The notes below the pieces were generated by a model, which was not told the origin of the DNA, did not search any database, and saw only the letters and a program-made list of their open reading frames with translations. Shown piece after piece: positions 7,470-16,890 of a DNA stretch of 64,000 nucleotides (the stretch's first letter is position 1; every line of letters starts with the position of its first letter). The DNA is from Cellulophaga sp. HaHa_2_95 (GTDB taxonomy: Bacteria > Bacteroidota > Bacteroidia > Flavobacteriales > Flavobacteriaceae), in NCBI RefSeq assembly GCF_019278565.1, contig NZ_CP058988.1, positions 682,001 through 746,000 of the forward strand. The letters run 5' to 3'. The position numbers and the translations under genes were made by a program.

Positions 7470-8063
7470 CTAATATTTGTAAGCTTTCAAATAGTCTTCC
7501 GTAACAATTCCTTTTAAATGAATGATAACGAAGTATTCTAAAATTTCATCGACGGTATAGGTTTCAAACAAATTAGAAGATATTGAGCTTAGGTTTTCTA
7601 AGTTACCAAAATAGAGATTACAAGTAAGATCAATGTTTATGGTTGCTTGTATGAGGTTTCTTTTTTTGGCTCTTTCCAATAATTCCTTAAGGTGCTTATG
7701 TGTAAAACGCAGTTTAAAATCTGAATACAGCGTATTGGATTTTGGATAGTATTTTTTTAATCCGTTGATGTACGCCGGACTCATATTTTTAACAAAAAGA
7801 AACCCAATCCTGTAGATCTCAATGATAGACAGGATTGGGTTTGCTTCTTTTTTAGCCGTAATCGCTACAATTTCAAGTTCAGTCTTCTTTAAAAGAAAAT
7901 CCAAACTATCAGTAACTATTGTTTCTTTTGTGTCAAAAGTTTCATAAATCGTTTTTTTAGAAATTCCCATCTCATGAGCTAAATCATCTAAGGTGAATCT
8001 CTTACATCCAAATCTTGTGAATTTAGCTATAGCTATTTCTAAAAAACGATCTTTATTTATCAT
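7470..8063 (-). CDS. TetR/AcrR-family regulator at the end of the efflux operon
   Basis: 197 residues. The first ~50 residues form a TetR-type helix-turn-helix (FTLDDLAHEMGISKKTIYETFDTKE); the remainder is a helical ligand-binding domain. It is the last gene of a same-strand run regulator - periplasmic adaptor - RND pump - outer membrane channel - TetR, starting 18 bases after the channel gene, so it is probably cotranscribed and may give feedback on efflux. The operon also begins with a different regulator at 13809-14318. Ligand unknown. Confidence 0.93.
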   Translation of the reverse strand: MINKDRFLEIAIAKFTRFGCKRFTLDDLAHEMGISKKTIYETFDTKETIVTDSLDFLLKKTELEIVAITAKKEANPILSIIEIYRIGFLFVKNMSPAYINGLKKYYPKSNTLYSDFKLRFTHKHLKELLERAKKRNLIQATINIDLTCNLYFGNLENLSSISSNLFETYTVDEILEYFVIIHLKGIVTEDYLKAYKY

Positions 8064-8081
8064 GTGCTGGTCACTCTTTCG

Positions 8082-9497
8082 TTATTTCCATCCACCACCA
8101 AGAGCTTCATATAAATCTACAATAGCAACAAGTTGTTGTAGTTTGCTATCTATGATGTTAAGTTCTGCACTCAAGGCGCTTTGTCTTGCAGTTAATAGAT
8201 CTAAATAGTTAGCATACCCATTTTTAAGTAATTCTTCAGAATTTGCTTCTGCTGTACGTAAAGCTTCCACTTCGTTCTTTCTAAATTCAAATTTTTTAGT
8301 TTCTGCCTCGTAGGTGTATAAAGCATTTGATACCTCGCTGCCTGCAACCAATAACGTCTTTTTGAAATTTAATAAAGAACTTTCTTGGTTTGCTAGGGCA
8401 ACTTCTTTTTGCGTTTTTAATTTCCTTTGATTTAAAAGGGGTTGTGTCAATCCACCTACAATGGTTGCGAATAAGGAATTGGCGTTAAATAAATTATCTA
8501 ACTCTAAACTTTGTAAACCACCAGAAGCGGTTAGCGTTAATGATGGATAAAAGCTACTATTCGCTACATTCGTGAGCTCAAAATCTTTGATTAAAGCATA
8601 TTCTGCAGCCATAACATCTGGTCTGTTTCTCAGTAAGGTTGTTGGAACGCCCAGTTTCATTTCCTGATCCATACTTTGCGTATCAAGGCTGCTTCTTTCG
8701 AACTTTTGCGGTGCTTTACCTAAGAGTATACTAAGGGTGTTTTCTGCTTTAAAAATGGCAGCATCAATATCTACTTGTAATGCTCTGGCACTATTGTATT
8801 GTGCTACGTTTTGATCAACGGCAACTTGAGTTACTTGACCCGCATCTTTCAATGCCTTAATAGTGACTACACCACTTTCTCTTGTAGCTATAGTTTCTTT
8901 GGTTACTTCTAATTGAGCGTCTAAAGCTAATAAGTTGTAATAGGTATTTGCAATGCTGGAAATAAGTTGAGTTTTTACAGCTTGATGACCTGCAACGTTT
9001 TGTAAATAATCTGCTTGCGATGCTCTTTTATTGCTTCTTATTTTTCCCCAGATATCTGCTTCCCATGACAAGTCTGCTGTTACGTCATAAGTATCCAAAC
9101 CTCCGGTAAATAGAGATCCAAATTGGCTATTTTCTGAAAATTCTTGACGGGTATAATTGGCGCCAACGCTTAATGTTGGGAAATACCCGGCTTTACCTTG
9201 CTTCGCATATGCTTGTGCGGCGATCATTTGCTGAAGAGCAATACGGACATCCATGTTGTTTTCAAGACCCTCCTGTATATACTCATTCAAATAGGGATCA
9301 GTGAACATAGTTTTCCAAGAAACATCGGCCATAGAAACACTATCCGTAGGTAAGTTGTCGGTACGGTAAAGTGCTTCGGTTTCTGCTAATTCTGGACGTT
9401 TGTAATCTTTTGCAACAAAGCAACCTTGAAGGGTTACTAAAACCACACTTAAGAGCATGGTTTTAGTTATATTTTTACGGTTTATAATAGTTTTCAT
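8082..9497 (-). CDS. Outer membrane efflux lipoprotein (OprM/TolC family)
   Basis: 471 residues. An N-terminal lipobox (VTLQGC, Cys26) indicates a lipoprotein, as in OprM/NodT-type channels. Two repeated OEP domains of long helices and beta segments follow, with motifs such as SWEADIWGKIRSNKRASQAD and the proline-rich signature RNRPDVMAAEYAL. It forms the outer membrane exit duct of the RND pump encoded immediately upstream (5-base gap). Length and domain order are normal for the family. Confidence 0.95.
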   Translation of the reverse strand: MKTIINRKNITKTMLLSVVLVTLQGCFVAKDYKRPELAETEALYRTDNLPTDSVSMADVSWKTMFTDPYLNEYIQEGLENNMDVRIALQQMIAAQAYAKQGKAGYFPTLSVGANYTRQEFSENSQFGSLFTGGLDTYDVTADLSWEADIWGKIRSNKRASQADYLQNVAGHQAVKTQLISSIANTYYNLLALDAQLEVTKETIATRESGVVTIKALKDAGQVTQVAVDQNVAQYNSARALQVDIDAAIFKAENTLSILLGKAPQKFERSSLDTQSMDQEMKLGVPTTLLRNRPDVMAAEYALIKDFELTNVANSSFYPSLTLTASGGLQSLELDNLFNANSLFATIVGGLTQPLLNQRKLKTQKEVALANQESSLLNFKKTLLVAGSEVSNALYTYEAETKKFEFRKNEVEALRTAEANSEELLKNGYANYLDLLTARQSALSAELNIIDSKLQQLVAIVDLYEALGGGWK

Positions 9498-9502
9498 AAT
9501 TT

Positions 9503-12500
9503 TTATTCTTCAATAGTTAGTACTTCGGGTTTACTAGAAATTTTTTCCTGTAACCACTGAAATAATATGAATAATATTGGAATTACAAAGACACCTAAAA
9601 TGGTTCCTATAAGTAATCCACCAACGGCACCTGTACCAATAGATCTATTTCCTTCAGATCCCACACCTTTAGCTAGTACTAACGGCATTAATCCTAAAAT
9701 AAAGGCAAACGAGGTCATTAAAATAGGGCGTAAACGAGATTTGGCCCCATCAATGGCTGCTTCGACAATACTTTCGCCAGCTCTCCGTTTCTGCAAAGCA
9801 ATTTCTACAATAAGTATGGCGTTTTTGGCGAGTAGTCCAATAAGCATAATTAAAGAAATCTGGAAATAGATGTTGTTTTCTAGCCCAAACAATTTGGTGC
9901 TTATATAGGCGCCAAATACTCCAAAGGGCAATGATAAAATTACAGCAAATGGTAATAAATAACTTTCATATTGCGCACTTAATAAGAAGTATACAAAGAG
10001 AATACTTAAACCAAAAATAAAGATTGTTTGGCTCCCTGCACTTACTTCTTCTCGTGTTAAACCAGAATAAGCAATGGTGTAATTATTTGGTAAGTTGCTA
10101 ACTTCCTCTTCAATTACCCTAATGGCATCACCCGTACTAAACCCATCATTGGTAGCACCTGTTATGGCTGTAGAATTAAATAGGTTAAAACGGGTTACTG
10201 ATTGTGGCCCGTATACACGCTCCAGTTTTACAAATTGTGTAATTGGTGTCATCTCGCCAGAATCTGTTCGTACATACATACTATTTAGATCATCAACATC
10301 TGCTCTGTCATCTGGTAATGCTTGAATATATACTCTAAATTGTTTTCCAAATCTAGAGAAATCTGAAGCATAAATACCACCAATATACCCTTGTAGTGTG
10401 GAAAAAATGCTATTAATAGGTACCCCTTTTTCTTTTGCTAAAGGCACATTCACTTCCATTTCGTATTGCGGGTAATTTGTACTGAAAGAAGATTGCGCAT
10501 ATTTAATTTCTGGGTGCTTCATTAAAGCCATGGCAAAGTCCTTATTCGCTTGATCTAAATCTTTGAATTCTCCACCAAACTTATCTAATAAATTCACCTC
10601 AAAACCTGCCGAGTTACCAAAACCACGGATACTAGGAGGAGAGAAGAATATAATATTAGCTTCTTTTATTCCTGCAGCTACGCCAAATAGTTTACCTGTA
10701 ATGGCTTGTACTGAGGTTGCAGCATCTTCACGATCTGCCCAATCCGCTAATTTTATAATTCCAAAACCATAGTTACTCCCTTGTCCATTGATTAAACTTC
10801 TACCCTTTATAAAGTTTACGGCAACAATACCTTCAATACTATTTATTTTACTGTACAGATCTCTTGAAACAGCATCTGTTCTATCTAATGAAGCACCTTC
10901 TGGTAAAGCAATATTTGCAAAAATAATACCTCTGTCTTCATTAGGTACAAATCCTGTAGGTGTGGTCTGAGAAGCCCAGTATATACCTGCAACTGCAATC
11001 ACTAATAACAATGGTGAAATCCATTTTCTCTTGTATAAAAACTGAAGCGATTTTCCGTATCGGTCTATAGTCGCATTAAATCCACGGTTAAAAAGCGTGT
11101 AGAAACGTTTTAAAGGACTTTTGCTTTTTAGTTCATCGTCATCCTTATGTCCTTTTAATAATAACGCACATAATGCAGGACTTAAAGTCAATGCATTTAC
11201 AGCTGATATTAAAATGGCTATAATCAAAGTTACCCCAAACTGCTCATAGAATACGCCTGTAGGTCCGGTTATAAATGTTACAGGAATAAATACCGCTGCC
11301 ATTACCAAAGTAATAGAGATAATAGCGCCGGATATCTCATTCATGGCAACTAAGGTGGCCTTTTTAGGGCTCTTTTCTCCTTCATCCAATTTGGCATGGA
11401 CAGCTTCCACCACTACAATAGCATCATCCACTACAATACCAATGGCAAGGACTAACGCAAATAGTGTTAAGAGGTTAATAGAGTATCCAAAAACATTCAA
11501 GAAAAAGAACGTACCTATAATAGAAACAGGTACAGCAATTGCCGGAATTAATGTAGACCTGAAATCTTGTAAGAATAGAAATACCACTAAAAATACCAAT
11601 AAGAACGCTTCTAATAGGGTACTAATTACCTTTTCTATAGACGCATTTAAAAACAAACTAGTGTCGTAAGGCACAAAAATATCTAAACCTTCTGGAAGGT
11701 CTTTTTTCACATCTTCTAATGTAACCTTAATATTCTCAATAATTTCTCTTGCATTAGAACCTTTAGTTTGAAAAATACCCATAAATACAGCTGGGTTGCC
11801 CATACTCATGGCATTAGCGGCATAGGATTGTGCATCTAACTCAATAGTTGCAACATCATTCAATCGAAGAAACTCTCCATTACCTAAAGCTTTAATAACA
11901 ATATCTGCATATTGTTGCTTGTTTTTGAAACGTCCGCTATAGGTTAATGTATAGGAGAATGCTTCCCCATTATTCTGCCCTAAAGAACCTGCCGCAGCTT
12001 CTAAGTTTTGCTCAGCTAAAGCTGCAGTAATATCTGAAGGTATTAAACCGTACGTTGCTAATTTTTCAGGTTTCAACCAAATACGCATCGCATAATCTTG
12101 TTGAGAGAACAAACTAACATCTCCAACACCACTAATACGTTGCATGGCTGGTACCACATTTATTTTTAAATAATTCTGAATGAATGTTGCATCGTAATTT
12201 TCATTTTCAGAATACATAGAGATAAACATTAACGCACTCGTTTCTTGCTTTTGAGTGATCACTCCGGTCTGTATAACTTCTTGTGGTAATAATGCGTTTG
12301 CTCTAGATACACGGTTTTGAACGTTAACCGCAGCTATATCTGCATCTACTTCTTGATTAAAGTAAACGGTAATTTCTGCAGCACCTGTGTTAGAGGCTGT
12401 AGAGGTAATGTAACTCATACCTTCTACACCATTAATTTGTTCTTCGATAGGAATAATAACACTCTCTAAAACGGTTTCGGCATTTGCTCCCGCGTAAGAT

Positions 12501-12640
12501 GCGGTCACCTTAATGGTTGGTGGTGCAATATCTGGATACTCCTCTATAGGTAAACTTGATATACTGATGACACCAAGTATTACGATGATAATAGAGATTA
12601 CTGTTGAAAGCACTGGTCTTTCAATAAATGTTTTTAACAT
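9503..12640 (-). CDS. RND efflux pump inner membrane transporter (HAE1/AcrB type)
   Basis: 1045 residues, the usual length for AcrB-like pumps, with 12 predicted membrane segments and two large periplasmic loops. The TM4 proton-relay motif GIVVDDAIVVVEAVH has the paired Asp residues. The N-terminus FIERPVLSTVISIIIVILG is typical. It is a proton-driven exporter of hydrophobic compounds, detergents or antibiotics, working with the adaptor (12663) and channel (8082). All three are on the same strand with short gaps. The substrate range cannot be read from sequence. Confidence 0.97.
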   Translation of the reverse strand: MLKTFIERPVLSTVISIIIVILGVISISSLPIEEYPDIAPPTIKVTASYAGANAETVLESVIIPIEEQINGVEGMSYITSTASNTGAAEITVYFNQEVDADIAAVNVQNRVSRANALLPQEVIQTGVITQKQETSALMFISMYSENENYDATFIQNYLKINVVPAMQRISGVGDVSLFSQQDYAMRIWLKPEKLATYGLIPSDITAALAEQNLEAAAGSLGQNNGEAFSYTLTYSGRFKNKQQYADIVIKALGNGEFLRLNDVATIELDAQSYAANAMSMGNPAVFMGIFQTKGSNAREIIENIKVTLEDVKKDLPEGLDIFVPYDTSLFLNASIEKVISTLLEAFLLVFLVVFLFLQDFRSTLIPAIAVPVSIIGTFFFLNVFGYSINLLTLFALVLAIGIVVDDAIVVVEAVHAKLDEGEKSPKKATLVAMNEISGAIISITLVMAAVFIPVTFITGPTGVFYEQFGVTLIIAILISAVNALTLSPALCALLLKGHKDDDELKSKSPLKRFYTLFNRGFNATIDRYGKSLQFLYKRKWISPLLLVIAVAGIYWASQTTPTGFVPNEDRGIIFANIALPEGASLDRTDAVSRDLYSKINSIEGIVAVNFIKGRSLINGQGSNYGFGIIKLADWADREDAATSVQAITGKLFGVAAGIKEANIIFFSPPSIRGFGNSAGFEVNLLDKFGGEFKDLDQANKDFAMALMKHPEIKYAQSSFSTNYPQYEMEVNVPLAKEKGVPINSIFSTLQGYIGGIYASDFSRFGKQFRVYIQALPDDRADVDDLNSMYVRTDSGEMTPITQFVKLERVYGPQSVTRFNLFNSTAITGATNDGFSTGDAIRVIEEEVSNLPNNYTIAYSGLTREEVSAGSQTIFIFGLSILFVYFLLSAQYESYLLPFAVILSLPFGVFGAYISTKLFGLENNIYFQISLIMLIGLLAKNAILIVEIALQKRRAGESIVEAAIDGAKSRLRPILMTSFAFILGLMPLVLAKGVGSEGNRSIGTGAVGGLLIGTILGVFVIPILFILFQWLQEKISSKPEVLTIEE

Positions 12641-12662
12641 AACTAAATAAGTTTATAATTTG

Positions 12663-13796
12663 TTAATTCTTAAATAAAACCTCTATTGGTTTAATAGCCT
12701 CATCAAACGGGGTGTCTTGTGGTGTAATAGCCATTCCATCTCTTATTTTACCAACACCAGAGACAATAAGTTTATCACCAGCTTTTAGTCCAGATTCTAC
12801 CACATATAAATTACCAACGGTACCTTGAATTTTTAAAATAGTAGATTTTGCTTTGTTGTCTTTATCTATGATAAAAGCTACAATATCTTTTTGTTGTTCA
12901 AATGTTGATGATTGAGGTAGTACAATAGCATCTTTATATTCTATTGGAAACCTAATTTTACCACTGTTTCCATTGGTTAAAATTTCATTTGGATTATCAA
13001 AAGCAGCTCTAATTTTAATCGTTCCTGTATTTTCATTTATTTGACCTGTACTTGTTTGAATACGGCCTGTTTCTGAATAAATTTTTCCGTTGGCTAAAAC
13101 TAGGCTTAGATCTGGAGAATTTTTTATACGTTCTGCTTTTGTTGTTCCTTCAGATCTTTGTAAAAGATCTATATACTGCGCTTCATTAAAACTAAAAAAA
13201 GCATACACTTGACTAATTTCACTAACGGTGGTTAATGGCTTACTGTCACCAGGACTAATTAAAGCACCTTCTCTAAAGTTAATAGAACCAACATAGCCAT
13301 CTACAGGACTCTTAATAGTGGCATAACCCACACTTGCAGAAACACTACTGTAATTTGCTTGTGCTTGTGCTAAGTTTGCTTTTGCGGTTTCTAATTGTAC
13401 GGGGCTAATAATGTTTTTCTCTACAAGAGGGATTAATTTATTTACTTCTACTTGAGCTACGTTGATACGTGCTTTTGCTGCACCTGCATCTTGACTTAGA
13501 GATTGTGTTTCTAATTTAAATAACACTTGACCTTTACGTACTTTTTGTCCTTCGTCTACTAATACTTTCTGAATATACCCAGAAACCTTGGCTCTAACAT
13601 CACTGTTAACTATACCTTCTATATTTGCTGGATATTCTTGATACCCTGTTACTGTTTTGGTTTGCATAGTAACAACCGGAAAAGAGGGGGCAGGGCCCTC
13701 TGGTGCTGCAGCTTTTTGTCCGCCATTGTCTCCACAACTTGAAACGACTAATAGTAGGGTTAATGCTAGTATCGTTAATAATTTAGTATGTCTCAT
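12663..13796 (-). CDS. RND efflux periplasmic adaptor lipoprotein (AcrA/MexA family)
   Basis: 377 residues with a lipobox (LLLVVSSC, Cys21), so it is a membrane-anchored periplasmic lipoprotein. The domains run: barrel-sandwich half (ANIEGIVNSDVRAKVSGYIQKVLVDEGQKVRKGQVLF), a short alpha-hairpin (about residues 95-145), the second half of the lipoyl-like domain, then beta-barrel and membrane-proximal regions. It bridges pump and channel. It starts 12 bases after the GbsR/MarR-type gene and leads directly into the pump gene. Confidence 0.95.
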   Translation of the reverse strand: MRHTKLLTILALTLLLVVSSCGDNGGQKAAAPEGPAPSFPVVTMQTKTVTGYQEYPANIEGIVNSDVRAKVSGYIQKVLVDEGQKVRKGQVLFKLETQSLSQDAGAAKARINVAQVEVNKLIPLVEKNIISPVQLETAKANLAQAQANYSSVSASVGYATIKSPVDGYVGSINFREGALISPGDSKPLTTVSEISQVYAFFSFNEAQYIDLLQRSEGTTKAERIKNSPDLSLVLANGKIYSETGRIQTSTGQINENTGTIKIRAAFDNPNEILTNGNSGKIRFPIEYKDAIVLPQSSTFEQQKDIVAFIIDKDNKAKSTILKIQGTVGNLYVVESGLKAGDKLIVSGVGKIRDGMAITPQDTPFDEAIKPIEVLFKN

Positions 13797-13808
13797 TTTG
13801 TACTTAGT

Positions 13809-14318
13809 TTAGATATCGAATTGTTTGTTTGTTGTCTTTAATTTTAATCTTAATTCTTCAATAGAAGCAGAAGCTCCATCTATAAATTTTATATAATCGT
13901 TGTGAAAATTTAAATCAAATTTTTCTTCTTCATTTTCAATGCTTTTATTGTTTTGATGGTCCTTATAATTTTTAATTTCTAAGTGTAATTCACGTATTTC
14001 TTTCCAATCATTTATCATTTTATCAACATGCTGAATAATGGTATCTGCATTAATGATAAAATATTTTTTACGATCTCCGGTTTTTGTGAAGTACTCAATT
14101 TTTTTTAAGTCTTGTAAATGATTAAGGTGTGTAGAAATAGTGCTTTTACTGGCACAAAGGATAGTTACCATATCTTCAAACGTAGTCCCTTTTTTACCCG
14201 TAAGAATTATATAAGATAGTATACGTGCTGCGACAGGAGCCAATTGCTCTCTATTTTCTAAATGCACACCTAGTTTTTCAACTAAAGACATTTTTTCTTT
14301 ACAAATATTTTTTGCCAT
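13809..14318 (-). CDS. GbsR/MarR-type transcriptional regulator heading the efflux operon
   Basis: 169 residues. The first ~100 residues form a winged helix with GTTFEDMVTILCASKSTISTHLNHLQDLKKIEYF, typical of the GbsR subgroup of MarR-like regulators, followed by a helical, charged C-terminal part likely to dimerise. It is the first gene of the efflux operon. An inverted repeat AGTTCGG-6-CCGAACT lies about 77 bases upstream of its start, next to a -7 element, and is a likely binding site for this protein. Repression of its own operon is the simplest model. Confidence 0.9.
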   Translation of the reverse strand: MAKNICKEKMSLVEKLGVHLENREQLAPVAARILSYIILTGKKGTTFEDMVTILCASKSTISTHLNHLQDLKKIEYFTKTGDRKKYFIINADTIIQHVDKMINDWKEIRELHLEIKNYKDHQNNKSIENEEEKFDLNFHNDYIKFIDGASASIEELRLKLKTTNKQFDI

Positions 14319-14380
14319 TTTTTACTTTATTTTCCACTGCCTTCTGAATATAAAAAATTCATGTACAGTAAAATTTCGTG

Positions 14381-14414
14381 CAAATATATTTATTAGTTCG
14401 GAACAAACCGAACT
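14381..14414 (-). promoter_or_regulatory. Promoter and operator of the efflux operon
   Basis: On the minus strand TATATTTG (plus 14381-14388) matches the -7 consensus TAnnTTTG. Upstream of it the perfect repeat AGTTCGG (14395-14401) / CCGAACT (14408-14414) with a 6-nt centre covers the -33 region; a TTTG at 14404-14407 sits inside its centre, only 15 nt from the -7 box. The position suggests that a regulator bound here would block RNA polymerase. The GbsR-type product is the first candidate. Confidence 0.62.
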
Positions 14415-14454
14415 TAAAGAACTCTAAAATGCTTTTTTATGAAAACTTTAGCAA

Positions 14455-14850
14455 TTACTCAGCAAGTATACCTTCTTTGTCTATTAAGGAGATGGTTGTG
14501 AGTGCTTTAGTCTGTATAGTATTTTTTTTGAAAAGGAATTTCTTATCAAATAATTTATTATCGGAAAAGAAGGAAAGAGAGAAGACATTATCTAAGGCGA
14601 AGATTTCTTCTTGCAATGGCTCAAATTTTTTAAATGATTTAGCCTCCATAGTACCAAGGCCATGCCTTATGGTGGCCGTTTTATCTGTACTATTAGAACC
14701 GCTAGATACAATAATGGCCATTTCTATGGCACTATCCTTATTATTGATGAGGTAGGCATTCCATACTTTATGTAGCATTTCATCATCCCATTCATGGATG
14801 ATGGCAACATAAACATCTTTGACGACCGGTATATCAATATCTTTTTTCAA
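14455..14850 (-). CDS. Conserved hypothetical protein downstream of pheS
   Basis: 131 residues with no signal peptide or membrane segment. Start MKKDIDIPVVKDVYVAIIHEWD; central part has SSGSNSTDKTATIRHGLGTM; the rest is a beta-rich pattern with FSDNKLFDKKFLFKK. I recall similar short proteins beside pheS in other flavobacteria, sometimes mislabelled as a PheRS subunit, but I know no function. It lies 50 bases after the pheS stop on the same strand, so it may be cotranscribed, and its stop is upstream of the efflux operon promoter. It does not resemble the catalytic or beta subunit of PheRS. Confidence 0.75.
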   Translation of the reverse strand: MKKDIDIPVVKDVYVAIIHEWDDEMLHKVWNAYLINNKDSAIEMAIIVSSGSNSTDKTATIRHGLGTMEAKSFKKFEPLQEEIFALDNVFSLSFFSDNKLFDKKFLFKKNTIQTKALTTISLIDKEGILAE

Positions 14851-14900
14851 GGATAGCTTTCTTTAGAAATTTTCACTAAAAATATAATTCGATTTCTTGC

Positions 14901-15920
14901 TTAAAGCGCAGATTTAAATTGTTCTAAAAAACGAACATCATTCTCACTTAGTAAACGAATATCGGTAATTTGGTGCAATAGCATGGCAATACGATCTATC
15001 CCTACTCCAAATGCAAAGCCAGAATATTCATTAGGATCAATACCACAATTGGTCAAAACATTTGGGTCTACCATTCCGCATCCTCCAATTTCTAACCAAC
15101 CTGTTCCTTTTGTAATTCTATAATCTGCTTCTGTTTCTAACCCCCAATACACATCTACTTCAGCACTAGGCTCTGTGAATGGAAAATAAGAAGGTCTTAA
15201 TCTAATTTTAGATTTGCCGAAAAGCTCTGTAGTAAAGAACTGTAATGTTTGTTTTAAATCTGCAAAGGATACATTTTTATCAATATATAAGCCTTCTATT
15301 TGATGGAAAAAACAGTGAGAACGAGCAGAAATAGCTTCATTTCTATACACTCTACCAGGAGAAATAGTTCTAATAGGTGGTTTGTTATCTTCCATATAAC
15401 GTACTTGTACCGAAGAGGTGTGCGTACGTAATAGGATGTCAGGATTTGTTTGGATAAAAAAGGTGTCCTGCATGTCACGTGCTGGGTGATACTCAGGTAG
15501 GTTCAATGCGGTGAAGTTATGCCAGTCATCTTCAATTTCGGGACCTTCAGAAACGTTAAAGCCTATTCTTGAGAAGATATCAATAATTTGATTTTTAACG
15601 ATAGATATTGGATGTCTTGAACCTAATTCTACCGGTTCTCCAGGGCGTGTCAAATCGCCATACCCGCCATTGTCATCTACTTTATCTTCAATAGCCTCCT
15701 TAAGTTTATTGATTTTTTCGGTAGCAATTGTTTTTAATTGATTGATAGTTTGTCCAAATTCCTTTTTTTGGTCATTAGGGACATTCTTAAATTCCGTAAA
15801 GAAATCATTTAAAAGACCTTTCTTACCTAGGTATTTAATTCTTAAGTTTTCTACAGCCTCTTTAGAGTCTGACGTAAACTTTTCAATTTCAGCAATATGT
15901 TCTTTTATTTTATCAATCAT
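14901..15920 (-). CDS. pheS: Phenylalanyl-tRNA synthetase alpha subunit
   Basis: 339 residues, normal for bacterial PheS. An N-terminal coiled-coil arm (about 1-85) binds tRNA; the class II core follows, with motif-2-like [12 protein letters not shown] and [21 protein letters not shown], and the late motif-3-like [18 protein letters not shown]. With PheT it charges tRNA-Phe. pheT is not adjacent. A -7 element TAAATTTG sits 18 bases upstream of the start on the minus strand. Confidence 0.98.
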   Translation of the reverse strand: MIDKIKEHIAEIEKFTSDSKEAVENLRIKYLGKKGLLNDFFTEFKNVPNDQKKEFGQTINQLKTIATEKINKLKEAIEDKVDDNGGYGDLTRPGEPVELGSRHPISIVKNQIIDIFSRIGFNVSEGPEIEDDWHNFTALNLPEYHPARDMQDTFFIQTNPDILLRTHTSSVQVRYMEDNKPPIRTISPGRVYRNEAISARSHCFFHQIEGLYIDKNVSFADLKQTLQFFTTELFGKSKIRLRPSYFPFTEPSAEVDVYWGLETEADYRITKGTGWLEIGGCGMVDPNVLTNCGIDPNEYSGFAFGVGIDRIAMLLHQITDIRLLSENDVRFLEQFKSAL

Positions 15921-15937
15921 AACAATGGAATAGCCGA

Positions 15938-15945
15938 CAAATTTA
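15938..15945 (-). promoter_or_regulatory. Candidate -7 element of pheS
   Basis: TAAATTTG on the minus strand matches TAnnTTTG and ends 17 bases before the pheS ATG. No correctly spaced -33 TTG is visible, so only the -7 half is supported. The rest of the 15921-16167 gap holds AT-rich sequence and the hairpin at 16115-16135. Confidence 0.45.
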
Positions 15946-16114
15946 AAACTTTTATGGGAGTAGTACAGCTAACTGCTTCAAACTTTTTTAGTCAGACGTA
16001 AAATTGCACATTTTTTAGGTGTTATTTTAAATATTTGAGTCCTTAAGACTTAAAGGTTTAATGAAATGGGGTATTGCTTTCTCTTAAATTGAAACAGTGA
16101 AATCCTTAGTTTTT

Positions 16115-16135
16115 CTTACCCATTTTTAGGGTAAG
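16115..16135. terminator. Hairpin downstream of the first carbonic anhydrase gene
   Basis: CTTACCC - 7 nt - GGGTAAG is a perfect 7-bp inverted repeat 32 bases beyond the stop of the gene at 16168. It has no T-run on the minus strand, so it is a weak terminator candidate. The arm resembles the CTTACC/GGTAAG hairpin at 16836-16865. Confidence 0.4.
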
Positions 16136-16167
16136 GTGATTATCTTAAAATTAAATACTTAACGGTT

Positions 16168-16794
16168 TTAGTCTAAGTGGTAAATCTCCATAATATTGCC
16201 CAGAATACCTTCGAAATCAATTTTTAAATCGATTAATTTACCTGTGTGGATGTCAAACACCCAGCCATGTACTTTTAAACCATGATCTCTGTAGGCTTTT
16301 TGCACTGCTGCTGTTTTAATAAGATTCACGCATTGCTCTTCTACATTTAATTCTACTAGGCGTTCATACTTGTCATGCTCATTTTCAATAGCATTAAGTT
16401 CTTTCTTATGAATGCGGTAGACATCTCTTATATTTCTAAGCCAAGGATTTAAAATTCCTAAGTCTGCAGATTGCATAGCGGCTTTTACACCACCACAGCC
16501 GTAATGACCACAAACGACAATATGGTCCACTTTCAAGTGCATAACTGCATACTCTACGACAGACATGGCATTAAGGTCTGTACCTATAACCATATTGGCA
16601 ATGTTTCTATGTACAAATACTTCGCCAGGACCTAAGCCCATTAAGTCTTCTGCACTTACGCGGCTATCAGAACAACCAATATAGAGCAATTCGGGGCTTT
16701 GCCCTTTGCCCATTTCATCAAAGTAGTTAGCATTCTCGCTAAGCTTATCATTGACCCACTTTTTATTGTTTTCGAATACAAAATCAAGATTCAT
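16168..16794 (-). CDS. can: Beta-carbonic anhydrase (first of two)
   Basis: 208 residues from the ATG at 16794; the longer frame starts with TTG at 16803, and MNLDFVFENNKKWV is the usual family start. Zinc ligands and the catalytic dyad are clear: CSDSR (Cys41, Asp43, Arg45) and CGHYGCGG (His97, Cys100). It interconverts CO2 and bicarbonate in the cytoplasm. No signal peptide. It lies downstream of a second carbonic anhydrase and a SulP transporter on the same strand, but a strong hairpin at 16836-16865 separates it from them, so it is probably transcribed on its own. Confidence 0.95.
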   Translation of the reverse strand: MNLDFVFENNKKWVNDKLSENANYFDEMGKGQSPELLYIGCSDSRVSAEDLMGLGPGEVFVHRNIANMVIGTDLNAMSVVEYAVMHLKVDHIVVCGHYGCGGVKAAMQSADLGILNPWLRNIRDVYRIHKKELNAIENEHDKYERLVELNVEEQCVNLIKTAAVQKAYRDHGLKVHGWVFDIHTGKLIDLKIDFEGILGNIMEIYHLD

Positions 16795-16835
16795 TCGGTG
16801 CAAATTTATAGGATGTTAATATACGCTATTATGTA

Positions 16836-16865
16836 AAATGACTTACCAATTTTGGTAAGTCATTT
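16836..16865 (-). terminator. Terminator between the two carbonic anhydrase genes
   Basis: AAATGACTTACC - AATTTT - GGTAAGTCATTT is a perfect 12-bp stem with a 6-nt loop, 25 bases after the stop of the gene at 16891 and followed by a short T-run on the minus strand. It probably ends the SulP/carbonic anhydrase transcript. Confidence 0.8.
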
Positions 16866-16890
16866 GTTTATTTTAACAAGATTGATGCGT

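Noticed and set aside
14404..14407. TTTG as a full -33 box for the efflux operon
   Set aside because: Spacing to TATATTTG is 15 nt, shorter than the usual 17-23, so only the -7 box is claimed with any confidence.
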